A stretch of DNA of 64,000 bases from UBA5399 sp964592125 (GTDB lineage Bacteria > Bacillota > Clostridia > Christensenellales > Christensenellaceae): NCBI GenBank assembly GCA_964592125.1, contig CAZQBV010000002.1, forward strand, positions 1-64,000. The letters run 5' to 3'. Below, piece after piece: positions 47,338-55,315 of the stretch (position 1 is the first letter of the stretch; every line of letters begins with the position of its first letter). A model generated the notes under the pieces. That model saw only the letters and a list, made by a program, of their open reading frames with translations, was not told the DNA's origin and did not search any database. The position numbers were made by a program, and so were the translations under genes.

Positions 47338-47367
47338 ATTGGCAGAATATATGCACTCTCTGCCAAT
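47338..47367 (-). terminator. Intercistronic stem-loop after the permease gene
   Basis: ATTGGCAGA (47338-47346) and TCTGCCAAT (47359-47367) form a perfect 9-bp stem. On the minus strand only a short A/T-rich stretch follows, so it is at best a weak terminator or an mRNA-stabilising hairpin. Confidence 0.4.
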
Positions 47368-47450
47368 TTGGTAAAAAAGACGTACAACAAATTAGAGTGC
47401 TGCAGATTTCGCTCACCTACAGCCTCACTTTACATAAAAACTTTTATTGA

Positions 47451-48431
47451 TTATTTCTGTTTGCTCTTTCTTACAATATCTATGTACACCGCAACCACAA
47501 TTACCACACCTGTTACAATATACTTATAATAGAATGGTACATTCAAATAGTTCAGTCCACTGTTTAGCGTTTGTATGATAAATGCGCCAAGCAAGGTGCC
47601 CCCAATGGTGCCACTGCCCCCACTCATACTGGTTCCGCCCACAATGGCGGCCGCAATAGCATCCATTTCCGCGCCCTGCCCCAGCTCGGGCTGACCGCTG
47701 TAAAGACGGGAGGACAAGATAACACCAGTAATACCACTGAGCAAACCGGAAATGATATATACCCACATAGTGGTATTTCGCACCGGTATGCCACTGAAGC
47801 GAGCCGCTTCCTTATTCCCACCAATGGCATATATATTCCGCCCAAATTTTGTTCGGTTCAGTAGCAGAATCATAATAATCAAAACTGCCACCATCACCAA
47901 AATGGGATTGGGAATTGTTTCGAATAAAAACCCATTCCCAAATTCTCCGAATTCTGTTGGGGTTCGAATGGGCTTCCCCCCCGAATACAGATAGGCAACA
48001 CCACGCGCCGCCTGCATCATTGCCAACGTAACTATAAATGGAGGCATATCTGTACGCGAAATTAACAATCCGTTGATGGCACCCATAGCAGTAGCCATTA
48101 GAATACCCACCATAATGCCAACAACCGGGCTGATGCCAAAGTTTGCAATCAAGCCCGCGCAGTAGGTACTTGCCACGGCGCACAGCGCGCCTACAGAAAG
48201 ATCTATACCGCCAATAATAAGGCAAAGTGTCATGGCAAATGCCACAGGTGCATACAGCGAAACTTCGCGCACTAGGTTAATTAAATTCTTGGGCTCTAAA
48301 AATCTGCCTTTGGTGAGTATGGCATATACCACCAGCAGCAGTGCCAGCGCAATAAACAAGCCCGACTTTTGCCTCATAGAAATTTTAAATTTGCTATCGC
48401 TTTTTATTACATTTGTGTTTGAATTACTCAT
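47451..48431 (-). CDS. ABC sugar permease (RbsC-like)
   Basis: This 326-residue inner-membrane permease has eight to ten helices of the ribose/xylose/galactose transporter class. Typical segments are LIIGGIDLSVGAL and GGTSMSGGSGTIGGTLLGA near the C-terminus. Its ATG overlaps the ATPase stop as ATGA, so the two are translationally coupled. Confidence 0.93.
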   Translation of the reverse strand: MSNSNTNVIKSDSKFKISMRQKSGLFIALALLLVVYAILTKGRFLEPKNLINLVREVSLYAPVAFAMTLCLIIGGIDLSVGALCAVASTYCAGLIANFGISPVVGIMVGILMATAMGAINGLLISRTDMPPFIVTLAMMQAARGVAYLYSGGKPIRTPTEFGEFGNGFLFETIPNPILVMVAVLIIMILLLNRTKFGRNIYAIGGNKEAARFSGIPVRNTTMWVYIISGLLSGITGVILSSRLYSGQPELGQGAEMDAIAAAIVGGTSMSGGSGTIGGTLLGAFIIQTLNSGLNYLNVPFYYKYIVTGVVIVVAVYIDIVRKSKQK

Positions 48432-49948
48432 TTTTCTTGTCCCCCAAGTGAATGTTTCAATATCTCATGTTCTTCAATTGCGTCGCCTTCCATGCAACCC
48501 ATCATTCTGCCTTCACGCATAATATATACACGTGTACTCATATTAATTACTTCCGGCATTTCGGATGAAACAATAATAATACCAATGCCCTGCTGTGCCA
48601 GCTTTACAATTTGCTCGTAAATTGCTGCCTTGGCGCCCACATCTACACCACGCGTGGGTTCATCCAATATCAAGATACGCGGCTTTGTAGCAAGGCATTT
48701 GCTTAGCACTACCTTTTGCTGGTTGCCGCCAGATAGGTTTCGAACCAATTGGCTAAGGCTGCTGGCACGAATATCCAGCTGTTCTGCATATTCCTGCGCA
48801 ATTGCCGCCTCTTTTTTGTAGTTGGTATTCAGGCCATTTATAAATTCATCCAAAACGGATAGCGTGATATTGTATTTTATATCCTGTATCAATACCAGCC
48901 CTTGTTCTTTTCTACTTTCGGGGGCCAATATAATGCCGTTCTCTATTGCGTCTGCCGATTTTGCAATTGTTACTTTTTGTCCTTCAACGTACACATCTCC
49001 ACTGGTTACTTCCGCATCTGACACACCAAACAATGCACGCATTGTTTCCGTGCGACCACTGCCCATTAACCCATAGAAGCCCAATATTTCGCCTTGATAT
49101 AGCTCGAAACTAATATCCTGAACCTGTTTGCCCGCGTTTAAATGTTCCACCCGCAGCAACTCTTTTCCCTTGGTACCATTGAATTCCGGATAGAAGTTTT
49201 CAAATTCACGTCCCACCATCATACTAACAAGCTGATTATAGTCTGTAACGGCCATATCCACAGTGCCAACATACTTGCCATCGCGCAACACCGTGCTTCT
49301 GCCACAAATGCGGAACAACTCTTCCATACGGTGGGAAATATATATAATGGAGTGTCCCTGCCGCTGCATATCTTCAATAAATTGAAATAGGCGGTCTATT
49401 TCCTGATCTGTAAGTGAAGCCGTGGGTTCATCCATCACCAAGATACGCGCATTGATAGATAGTGCCCGCATAATTTCCACCATTTGCTGCTGCGCCACAC
49501 TTAGCCTGCCAACAAGCTGCGTGGGGCTAATGTCCAGCCCAAATTTTTTCAGCAATTCCTGTGTTTCCTGAATGGGTTTTTTGTCATCCACAAAGCCAAA
49601 TTTACTTGTGGGCATGCGGCCTAAGAAAACATTTTCGGCCACTGTCATTTCGGGAACCAAGCTTAACTCTTGATGGATGATGCTGATTCCATACTTTTGC
49701 GCATCCAACACATTTTCTATCTCCACCTTCTTGTCATCAATGAAAATTTCACCAGCATCTTTTTTATAAATGCCGTTTAAAATTTTCATTAGCGTGGATT
49801 TCCCTGCGCCATTTTCTCCAATTAATGCATGCACTTCGCCTTTTTTCAAGTCGAAATGCACATCACTTAGAACCGTTACCCCAGAAAAGGCTTTGCTAAT
49901 GCCTTTTAGAGCTAGAACGGTTTCAGCTTCGTTCACTATTTTTTCCAT
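48428..49948 (-). CDS. ABC sugar importer ATPase, two nucleotide-binding domains (RbsA/MglA-like)
   Basis: This 506-residue protein has two ABC domains. Domain 1 has Walker A GENGAGKST and signature LSVAQQQ; domain 2 has a degenerate Walker A-like GLMGSGRTE and signature LSGGNQQKV with Walker B ILILDEPTRGVDVGA. This layout is that of RbsA/MglA/XylG. ATG at 49948 follows AAGGTGG by eight bases; a GTG at 49960 adds four residues. It is the first gene after the DeoC gene, separated by 255 bases with a hairpin and a perfect palindrome. Confidence 0.94.
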   Translation of the reverse strand: MEKIVNEAETVLALKGISKAFSGVTVLSDVHFDLKKGEVHALIGENGAGKSTLMKILNGIYKKDAGEIFIDDKKVEIENVLDAQKYGISIIHQELSLVPEMTVAENVFLGRMPTSKFGFVDDKKPIQETQELLKKFGLDISPTQLVGRLSVAQQQMVEIMRALSINARILVMDEPTASLTDQEIDRLFQFIEDMQRQGHSIIYISHRMEELFRICGRSTVLRDGKYVGTVDMAVTDYNQLVSMMVGREFENFYPEFNGTKGKELLRVEHLNAGKQVQDISFELYQGEILGFYGLMGSGRTETMRALFGVSDAEVTSGDVYVEGQKVTIAKSADAIENGIILAPESRKEQGLVLIQDIKYNITLSVLDEFINGLNTNYKKEAAIAQEYAEQLDIRASSLSQLVRNLSGGNQQKVVLSKCLATKPRILILDEPTRGVDVGAKAAIYEQIVKLAQQGIGIIIVSSEMPEVINMSTRVYIMREGRMMGCMEGDAIEEHEILKHSLGGQEK

Positions 49949-49976
49949 ATGCAATACCACCTTATACTATTCCACA

Positions 49977-50000
49977 ATTAAAAACATATTTGTTTTTAAT
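49977..50000. promoter_or_regulatory. Perfect 24-base palindrome upstream of the sugar ABC genes
   Basis: ATTAAAAACA (49977-49986) and TGTTTTTAAT (49991-50000) are perfect inverted arms around four bases, about 30 bases before the ATPase start. It may be an operator for the transporter genes. Confidence 0.45.
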
Positions 50001-50154
50001 TCGCGCCATTGGCGCAGGCGCAATACGTATTATTGAAGGTACTTCCGGCTACCACCCCGAAAGCTTTATTTCTAAGCCACACACATTTTTGTGTACGACA
50101 AAATAAACATCTTGAAATGAACGCTAAACTTGTTGTATTGTGTCAAAAGAAATG

Positions 50155-50190
50155 CAATACCGCCACACTGCAGACAATGCGGCGGCATTG
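50155..50190 (-). terminator. Possible terminator after deoC
   Basis: On the minus strand CAATGCCGCC (50190-50181) pairs with GGCGGTATTG (50164-50155), including one G-U pair, and CATTTCTTTT follows. The T-run is imperfect, so some read-through into the transporter genes is likely. Confidence 0.5.
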
Positions 50191-50203
50191 TCTTATTACT
50201 GGA

Positions 50204-51040
50204 TTAATAGCTATTCTTTGTAATGGTAACTCTTCCGCTGGGGCATGTGCCCTTGCATGCACCACAACTTACACACTGGTGTCCTGCATCTGCACCGCCT
50301 CCGGATACAATGGCCGCACCAGAACTTGTGCCCAAACGATTTGCACCTGCGCGAATCATATTTACTGCATCCTGATAGGTTTTTACACCACCAGATGCCT
50401 TTACGCCCAACTGATCCCCAACCGTTTCACGCATTAATTTTACATCTTCTGCAGTAGCACCACCACTGGAGAAGCCAGTTGAAGTTTTTACAAAATCGGC
50501 ACCTGCCATTTTGGATACGGCGCAAGCCTTTACCTTTTCCTCATCTGTAAGCAGGCAGGTTTCTATAATTACCTTTACCAATGCGCGGCCTTTGGCGGCA
50601 TTTACCACGCCCTCTATATCACGCTTCACCAGCTGCCAGTCACCCGACTTAATTGCCCCTACGTTCACCACCATGTCCACTTCTTTGGCGCCATTGTTTA
50701 CAGCATCCGCTGTTTCGCCAGCTTTTGCTTCCGGCGTGCATGCCCCCAAGGGAAAACCAATTACGCAGCAAGGCGCTACGCCGCTGCCTTCCAGCTGACG
50801 TGCCACATATCCGATGTAGCTGGGGTTTACGCATACGCTTGCAAACTTAAATTTTTTGGCTTCATCGCAAACACGGGTCACATCACTGATAGATGCTTCC
50901 GGTTTCAGTATTGTGTGATCCACATACTTTGCCATGCTTGCCGGGCTCATATCCTCTGCACCCATGGCCTGCGTGTTTGCGGCACCATATTTTGCACATA
51001 CTTGCTCTGTTACTTGTTTGATAATTTCGTTGATATCCAT
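50204..51040 (-). CDS. deoC: Deoxyribose-phosphate aldolase with targeting-like N-terminus and four-Cys C-terminal insert
   Basis: This 278-residue class I aldolase cleaves 2-deoxyribose-5-phosphate to glyceraldehyde-3-phosphate and acetaldehyde. The Schiff-base Lys185 (FVKTSTGF), proton-relay Lys156 (VKVIIETCLL) and the VDMVVNVG segment with Asp122 are intact. Compared with ~223-residue Bacillus-type enzymes it has two additions. Residues 1-18 form an amphipathic helix (DINEIIKQVTEQVCAKYG) like microcompartment encapsulation peptides, joined by a linker. Residues 249-277 insert Cys256-x2-Cys259-x2-Cys262-x3-Cys266-Pro, a ferredoxin-type pattern, before the terminal Tyr278 that is conserved in the family. 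GGGAGG precedes the ATG. It is the only aldehyde-generating enzyme in the microcompartment locus. Confidence 0.94.
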   Translation of the reverse strand: MDINEIIKQVTEQVCAKYGAANTQAMGAEDMSPASMAKYVDHTILKPEASISDVTRVCDEAKKFKFASVCVNPSYIGYVARQLEGSGVAPCCVIGFPLGACTPEAKAGETADAVNNGAKEVDMVVNVGAIKSGDWQLVKRDIEGVVNAAKGRALVKVIIETCLLTDEEKVKACAVSKMAGADFVKTSTGFSSGGATAEDVKLMRETVGDQLGVKASGGVKTYQDAVNMIRAGANRLGTSSGAAIVSGGGADAGHQCVSCGACKGTCPSGRVTITKNSY

Positions 51041-51041
51041 T

Positions 51042-52094
51042 TTACTGTACCTCCCTATCGTCTGCGACGATAACTGCTTTCATAATTCCCTTTTTCTCAA
51101 TGTCCTCGAATGCTTGCAATGCATCCTTTAAGGAATACGTTTTCGAAATATATTTTGCTGTTTCTATTTTACCATGTGCCAGCCAATCCAGCACTTTTTT
51201 ATTCTGCGCTGCTGTGGAAGCATGTGCGCCAAACACGCCAGCCTCCTTATAATGAATGATATTGCTGTCTATAAAGCCCGTGCCCTCACCCGGCAGCCCG
51301 CCAAACAAGCTAATCCTGCCGCGCTTTGCCAGAATTTCCTGTGCCTGCTTTTGTGCCGCACCTACGGAACAGGCCACAATGGCAACATCCACACCGCGCC
51401 CGCCAGTCAGCTCCATCACGCGTGCCACAGCGTCTTCACTGCCTGATATAGTGTTAATACCCGGCACATATTCCTTGGCAATTGCCAAACGTTCTGCATT
51501 GGGCTCTATTAGTATTACTTTTTCCGCACCTGCGGCAAATGCAAGTTCTGCGTGGTTTGTGCCAATAAAGCCACTGCCAAACACCGCCACATAGTCGCCA
51601 TGCTCTATTGCCAGCAATTCCTGCGCATTCACGGCACAGGCCACAGGCTCTGCCAGCGCAGCTTGCAGGCAGCTTACGTTGCTTTGTACTAGGTTTACAC
51701 TGCCCATATCAAAGAACTCTGCGGGAATTTCCATATACTCCGCAAAACTGCCGTCAAACTGGAAGCCCAGCGTTTTCAAATTGTCGCACATATTGGTATG
51801 GCCTTTTTTGCACATATAGCATTTGCCACACCCCAGCGCCGGTGCAACCGTAACCCTGTCTCCCACTTTAAAGCCTGTTATATCCTTGCCAATTTCCACA
51901 ATTTCGCCACACATTTCGTGACCCACCGTGGTGCCCGCAGCAATTTTTTTACTGCCGTGCATATAGGTGCGGAAATCTGTGCCACAGATAGAAGACGCAT
52001 TTACCTGTATCACCGCCGTGTTGTTTTTGGCGTGCGGCCTTGGCTTTTCTACCAGCTCAAGTTTCCCGCTATTGTTATAAATTAATGCTAGCAT
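51042..52094 (-). CDS. Zinc-dependent medium-chain dehydrogenase (sugar-alcohol type), copy 2
   Basis: This 350-residue MDR-family enzyme has the catalytic zinc region SICGTD and GHE, the structural-zinc cysteines CGKCYMCKKGHTNMC (about 95-109) and the Rossmann motif GSGFIGTNHAELA. It resembles sorbitol/threonine-type dehydrogenases. It lies one base from the deoC start and 30 bases after the sister dehydrogenase, so it is cotranscribed with both. There is no N-terminal targeting helix, so it is probably outside the shell. Substrate unknown. Confidence 0.88.
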   Translation of the reverse strand: MLALIYNNSGKLELVEKPRPHAKNNTAVIQVNASSICGTDFRTYMHGSKKIAAGTTVGHEMCGEIVEIGKDITGFKVGDRVTVAPALGCGKCYMCKKGHTNMCDNLKTLGFQFDGSFAEYMEIPAEFFDMGSVNLVQSNVSCLQAALAEPVACAVNAQELLAIEHGDYVAVFGSGFIGTNHAELAFAAGAEKVILIEPNAERLAIAKEYVPGINTISGSEDAVARVMELTGGRGVDVAIVACSVGAAQKQAQEILAKRGRISLFGGLPGEGTGFIDSNIIHYKEAGVFGAHASTAAQNKKVLDWLAHGKIETAKYISKTYSLKDALQAFEDIEKKGIMKAVIVADDREVQ

Positions 52095-52124
52095 AAGTAC
52101 CCTTTCATGTAAGAGCCCATAGGC

Positions 52125-53186
52125 CTATTCTCCAAAGCTTTCACCATGGGGAAGGAACATTACCTTGTTGAAGAAGATGCCGCCTTTGTCTATTTTACGA
52201 AACATTTCGGGCGCTTCATCCAACGGCAGCATGTGGCTAATCATGTGTTTAGCGCCTATTTTGCCTTCCTTCATCATTTCCAATCCCGCAAACCAGTCAT
52301 CGCCCGGAAAGGGTTTTGTGAAGGAGTTCCACGAACCTATTACGGAAATTTGACTGCGCATAATGTTATCCACCTGCTTCTCACCCAAATCCAATCCCTG
52401 ATGAGAGATGCCCAGCAACACCACTCGCGCCATTTTGCCCGCACAGTCAATTGCCTTTTTCTGCGCAACCGGCGCACCTGTAAAGTCTATTACCACATCC
52501 GCCATTTTACCGCCGGTTTCCTGCTTTATTATTTCCACCGGGTCTTGCTCGGAAGCATCAATAGCAATATCCGCACCGTTGTCCAGTGCCGCTTTTATTT
52601 TTTCTTCGCCCATATCTACTGCAAAAACCTTGCTTGCGCCACGCGCTTTGGCAATTTGTATGGCATAAAGGCCAATAGGGCCTGCACCGTATGCAACAAA
52701 CACTTCGCCCGGCTGTAGCTGTGCCTGCGCCAAGCCATGCAGTGCGTTGCCACATGGGTCTGTAGTGGCGCCATCCACATAGCCCACGTTGTCTGGCAGC
52801 TTCAGCATATTGGGCTCGGGAACTGCCACATATTCCGCCATTGCGCCATCCCTACGCGAGCCAAAATAGTCGTAATCCTCACACAGGGAGTAAATACCTT
52901 TTTGGCACCACTCACATTTGTAGCAGGGAATCAGCGGGGGAACGGTAACCCTGTCACCCTCTTTAAATTCTTTTACATCTTTGCCTACCTTCACAATTTT
53001 GCCAGCAAATTCGTGACCAATTGTAAGGGGGGCAATATGCGCGCCATACTTGTTCACACGCGGTATATCGGAGCCGCACACGCCACAGGCCATTACCTGT
53101 ACCAATGCTTCATTGTCTTTTGGTTCGGGCACAGGTACGTCTTCCACCCTTAAATCGCCCGGTTTGTACATTCTTACTGCTTTCAT
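52125..53186 (-). CDS. Zinc-dependent medium-chain dehydrogenase (galactitol-1-phosphate dehydrogenase-like), copy 1
   Basis: This 353-residue MDR enzyme is most like GatD-type sugar-alcohol-phosphate dehydrogenases (GSDIPRV, GHEFAGKI, structural cysteines CYKCEWCQKGIYSLC, Rossmann GAGPIGLYAIQIA, and the C-terminal IGSWNSF segment). It would oxidise a polyol or polyol-phosphate with NAD+. It is the first gene after a strong promoter at 53225-53252 that is overlapped by an inverted repeat. A role in feeding a sugar phosphate to DeoC, or in reducing an aldehyde, is possible but not shown. Confidence 0.86.
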   Translation of the reverse strand: MKAVRMYKPGDLRVEDVPVPEPKDNEALVQVMACGVCGSDIPRVNKYGAHIAPLTIGHEFAGKIVKVGKDVKEFKEGDRVTVPPLIPCYKCEWCQKGIYSLCEDYDYFGSRRDGAMAEYVAVPEPNMLKLPDNVGYVDGATTDPCGNALHGLAQAQLQPGEVFVAYGAGPIGLYAIQIAKARGASKVFAVDMGEEKIKAALDNGADIAIDASEQDPVEIIKQETGGKMADVVIDFTGAPVAQKKAIDCAGKMARVVLLGISHQGLDLGEKQVDNIMRSQISVIGSWNSFTKPFPGDDWFAGLEMMKEGKIGAKHMISHMLPLDEAPEMFRKIDKGGIFFNKVMFLPHGESFGE

Positions 53187-53217
53187 ACGCTATCCTCACT
53201 TAATCTGTAAGAGCCTC

Positions 53218-53235
53218 TATTCTTATAATAGAATA
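53218..53235. promoter_or_regulatory. Candidate operator over the -10 box of the dehydrogenase-deoC promoter
   Basis: TATTCT (53218-53223) and AGAATA (53230-53235) flank six bases that include the -10 region. A SorC-family regulator is encoded directly upstream. Confidence 0.4.
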
Positions 53236-53252
53236 ATATTTTATTTTGTCAA
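53225..53252 (-). promoter_or_regulatory. Sigma-A type promoter for the dehydrogenase-dehydrogenase-deoC unit
   Basis: On the minus strand TTGACA (53252-53247) and TATTAT (53230-53225) are spaced by 16 bases, about 35 bases before the first ATG. Confidence 0.65.
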
Positions 53253-53290
53253 CAGTTTATTCGTGTAAAATTCTACATTTAGTTCGCAGC

Positions 53291-54262
53291 TTATCCTTTT
53301 AGCTGACGAATCACTTCCTGTGCTGTAATTTCATCCGTATACAAACTGTTTACCAGCCCTCCACGAAGGGCGCCAATGATTGCCTGTGCCTTTTCATTTC
53401 CCACCGCCAAGCCAATACGATATTCTTTTTCCTTGATTGCCGCAAGATCCAGCCCTATCATACAAGCATCCATTTCTTCATTCACCGGCCTACCTTGCTT
53501 GTTGAAGCAACGCCCAGCTATATCCCCCACAGCGCCACGCTTTACAACCTCCGCATAGTTTATTTCGGAATATGCGCCACGCTTGGTAAGCACGGAGTCC
53601 TTCGTCATTGCCCCAATTGCAAACACTGCAATACGCGACTGCCGTGCAAATTCCATTACGTACTCTATATGCGAATCCTGCCGTATGGCATCTGCAATGT
53701 GACGAGAATCCACAATCAGCGGAACTGGCAACATATACCCCTCTGCCGCAAAATATTCCGAGAGTTCTTCCACAATTTTTCCAGACTTTGTAGAATCCAT
53801 ATCGCCAGCGGTAGAGCCATTCATCATCACTACTTTTGCACACTTGCGATTGGTACTGCTTTCTTTGGAGAGCACACTAGCCAGTTGATCCAGCGTGTTG
53901 CCCCAAGATACACAAATGATGTCTTCCGGCAGCACTATCTTGCACAGGTCTGCGCAAACGGATTTGCAGGTATCCTTCATGCGTATTTCCATATCCTCTG
54001 TATACGCAGGGGTAATAAACGCTTTTTTCAGGTCAAAATGTTTGTGAAATTCTTTTTCCAGTGTTTGTACAGACTCTACGGGATAATTGATTTGAAACCT
54101 AACAAACCCACCGGATACCGCCTTTTTAATCAAACGGCATACAGACGACTTGGAGATAAATTCCTCCTTAGCAATCTGTTCCTGATTCATGCCCAGTTCG
54201 TAATATTTTTTTACTACGCTAAGCATTTGATTCAGTTCGTTGCTTTCCATTTCCCGCGCCAT
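53291..54262 (-). CDS. SorC-family transcriptional regulator (Bacillus DeoR-like)
   Basis: This 323-residue regulator has an N-terminal helix-turn-helix (about 18-50; MNQEQIAKEEFISKSSVCRL) and a C-terminal sugar-phosphate-binding domain (DIICVSWGNTLDQLA, MNGSTAGDM, GDIAGRCFN). SorC-family members include Bacillus subtilis DeoR, whose effector is deoxyribose-5-phosphate, the substrate of the adjacent DeoC. It stands between the shell genes and the dehydrogenase-deoC unit and probably controls both. An alternative start at the fifth codon (54250) is possible. Confidence 0.9.
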   Translation of the reverse strand: MAREMESNELNQMLSVVKKYYELGMNQEQIAKEEFISKSSVCRLIKKAVSGGFVRFQINYPVESVQTLEKEFHKHFDLKKAFITPAYTEDMEIRMKDTCKSVCADLCKIVLPEDIICVSWGNTLDQLASVLSKESSTNRKCAKVVMMNGSTAGDMDSTKSGKIVEELSEYFAAEGYMLPVPLIVDSRHIADAIRQDSHIEYVMEFARQSRIAVFAIGAMTKDSVLTKRGAYSEINYAEVVKRGAVGDIAGRCFNKQGRPVNEEMDACMIGLDLAAIKEKEYRIGLAVGNEKAQAIIGALRGGLVNSLYTDEITAQEVIRQLKG

Positions 54263-54362
54263 AGCCCACTAAGCCTTTCCACAGTTTTGGTACTAAAAAG
54301 CGTACAACAAATACGCACGAAGCAAATTTTTTCTTTGCCTCATCCCACAAAACACTTTACTG

Positions 54363-54653
54363 CTAATTCAACTCTGTGGTTTTGCCGTCGTACGTATAGC
54401 TGTCTATCACTCCACAAATTGTAAGATCGCCTATCATATCATCCTGTAGAAATACCATTGCAGCATATCCATCGGTATTCACCAGCACAATATCGCCCAC
54501 ACCCGCCTGCGCTGCGTCAAACGCAATCACACGGGGCGAGCCATCCGGCTGGCAATTCTCATCCAGATATTCCACAATCATCAGCTTATAGCCATGGTAT
54601 AGCTCGTCTTTAATTGTGGAAACCACATTTCCCACAACTTTGGCAATCCTCAA
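54363..54653 (-). CDS. Microcompartment shell vertex protein BMC-P (EutN/CcmL family), third copy
   Basis: This 96-residue pentamer-forming protein caps shell vertices. The family pattern is GNVVSTIKDELYHGYKLMIV near the start, AAQAGVGDIVLV in the middle and CGVIDSYTY at the end. It follows the BMC-H gene by ten bases. It differs clearly from the other two BMC-P copies, which suggests separate vertex roles. Confidence 0.94.
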   Translation of the reverse strand: MRIAKVVGNVVSTIKDELYHGYKLMIVEYLDENCQPDGSPRVIAFDAAQAGVGDIVLVNTDGYAAMVFLQDDMIGDLTICGVIDSYTYDGKTTELN

Positions 54654-54663
54654 TGCTCCAACC

Positions 54664-54942
54664 TCATTTGCCTTTTGGCAGTATCATTTCCACATCACCA
54701 TGAGGGCTGGGTATTACGTGCACACCATACAGGTCGCCCACGCGCTTTGCAGCAGCAGCGCCCGCATCCACAGCAGCTTTCACTGCGCCCACATCGCCAC
54801 GCACCATTACAGTAACTAGGCCACTGCCAATTTGCTCTTTGCCTTCCAAAGATACATCGGCCGCTTTTACCATAGCATCAGCCGCTTCAATTGCGCCTAT
54901 CAGCCCTTTTGTTTCCACCATTCCCAATGCCTGTTTGTCCAT
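54664..54942 (-). CDS. Microcompartment hexameric shell protein BMC-H, second copy
   Basis: This 92-residue PduA/EutM-type protein forms the facets of the shell (start KQALGMVETKGLIGAIEAAD; pore loop region IGSGLVTV; VHVIPSPHGDVE at the end). It is nearly identical to the BMC-H at 55316, differing at few internal positions and in a shorter C-terminus, so one arose by recent duplication. Confidence 0.96.
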   Translation of the reverse strand: MDKQALGMVETKGLIGAIEAADAMVKAADVSLEGKEQIGSGLVTVMVRGDVGAVKAAVDAGAAAAKRVGDLYGVHVIPSPHGDVEMILPKGK

Positions 54943-55030
54943 CGCTTAACATCCTCCATCTTTCCTGTTGAAGTCATTTTATACTATTATCTACCGGCAA
55001 ATGCCGGATGTACTCTTGCTAGAGCTTGTA

Positions 55031-55297
55031 TTATGGCTGCTCCCTATAGGAATCTATAAATCCTACCACAGCGGCATCTGCCGGCGTTAAATTTTTACGA
55101 AACAGACGCGCTGCCTCTTTAGAACCAATCAGGTATACAAAATCGCCCCGCCCGGCCTGCCTTGTGGAATCCGCAGCAACTATCATTTTAGTCTTTTTGC
55201 CGTTTTCCACCAGCTGCACTACCAGCAGCGGTATGTTCGCCAAATTTTCGTCCTTGATTGTGGAAACAACCGTTCCCACTATTTCGCCGGTATACAT
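55031..55297 (-). CDS. Microcompartment shell vertex protein BMC-P (EutN/CcmL family), second copy
   Basis: This 88-residue pentamer protein starts MYTGEIVGTVVSTIKDENLAN, contains QAGRGDFVYLIGSKEAARL and ends VVGFIDSYREQP. It lies between the two BMC-H genes (19 bases after the first), in an alternating H-P-H-P arrangement. Confidence 0.94.
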   Translation of the reverse strand: MYTGEIVGTVVSTIKDENLANIPLLVVQLVENGKKTKMIVAADSTRQAGRGDFVYLIGSKEAARLFRKNLTPADAAVVGFIDSYREQP

Positions 55298-55315
55298 TTC
55301 ATTTACTTCCTATTT

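Larger units (their letters stand above)
47128..47450. other. 323-base intergenic region before the sugar-binding protein gene
   Basis: No gene is seen. On the minus strand, reading toward the binding-protein gene, it holds a stem-loop (47338-47367), two 16-base direct repeats (47243-47283 region), a TTGGACA/TGTCCAA inverted repeat (47160-47180) and a GGAGG ribosome site. This looks like a regulated promoter or a processing point that lets the binding protein be made in excess of the permease. Confidence 0.5.
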
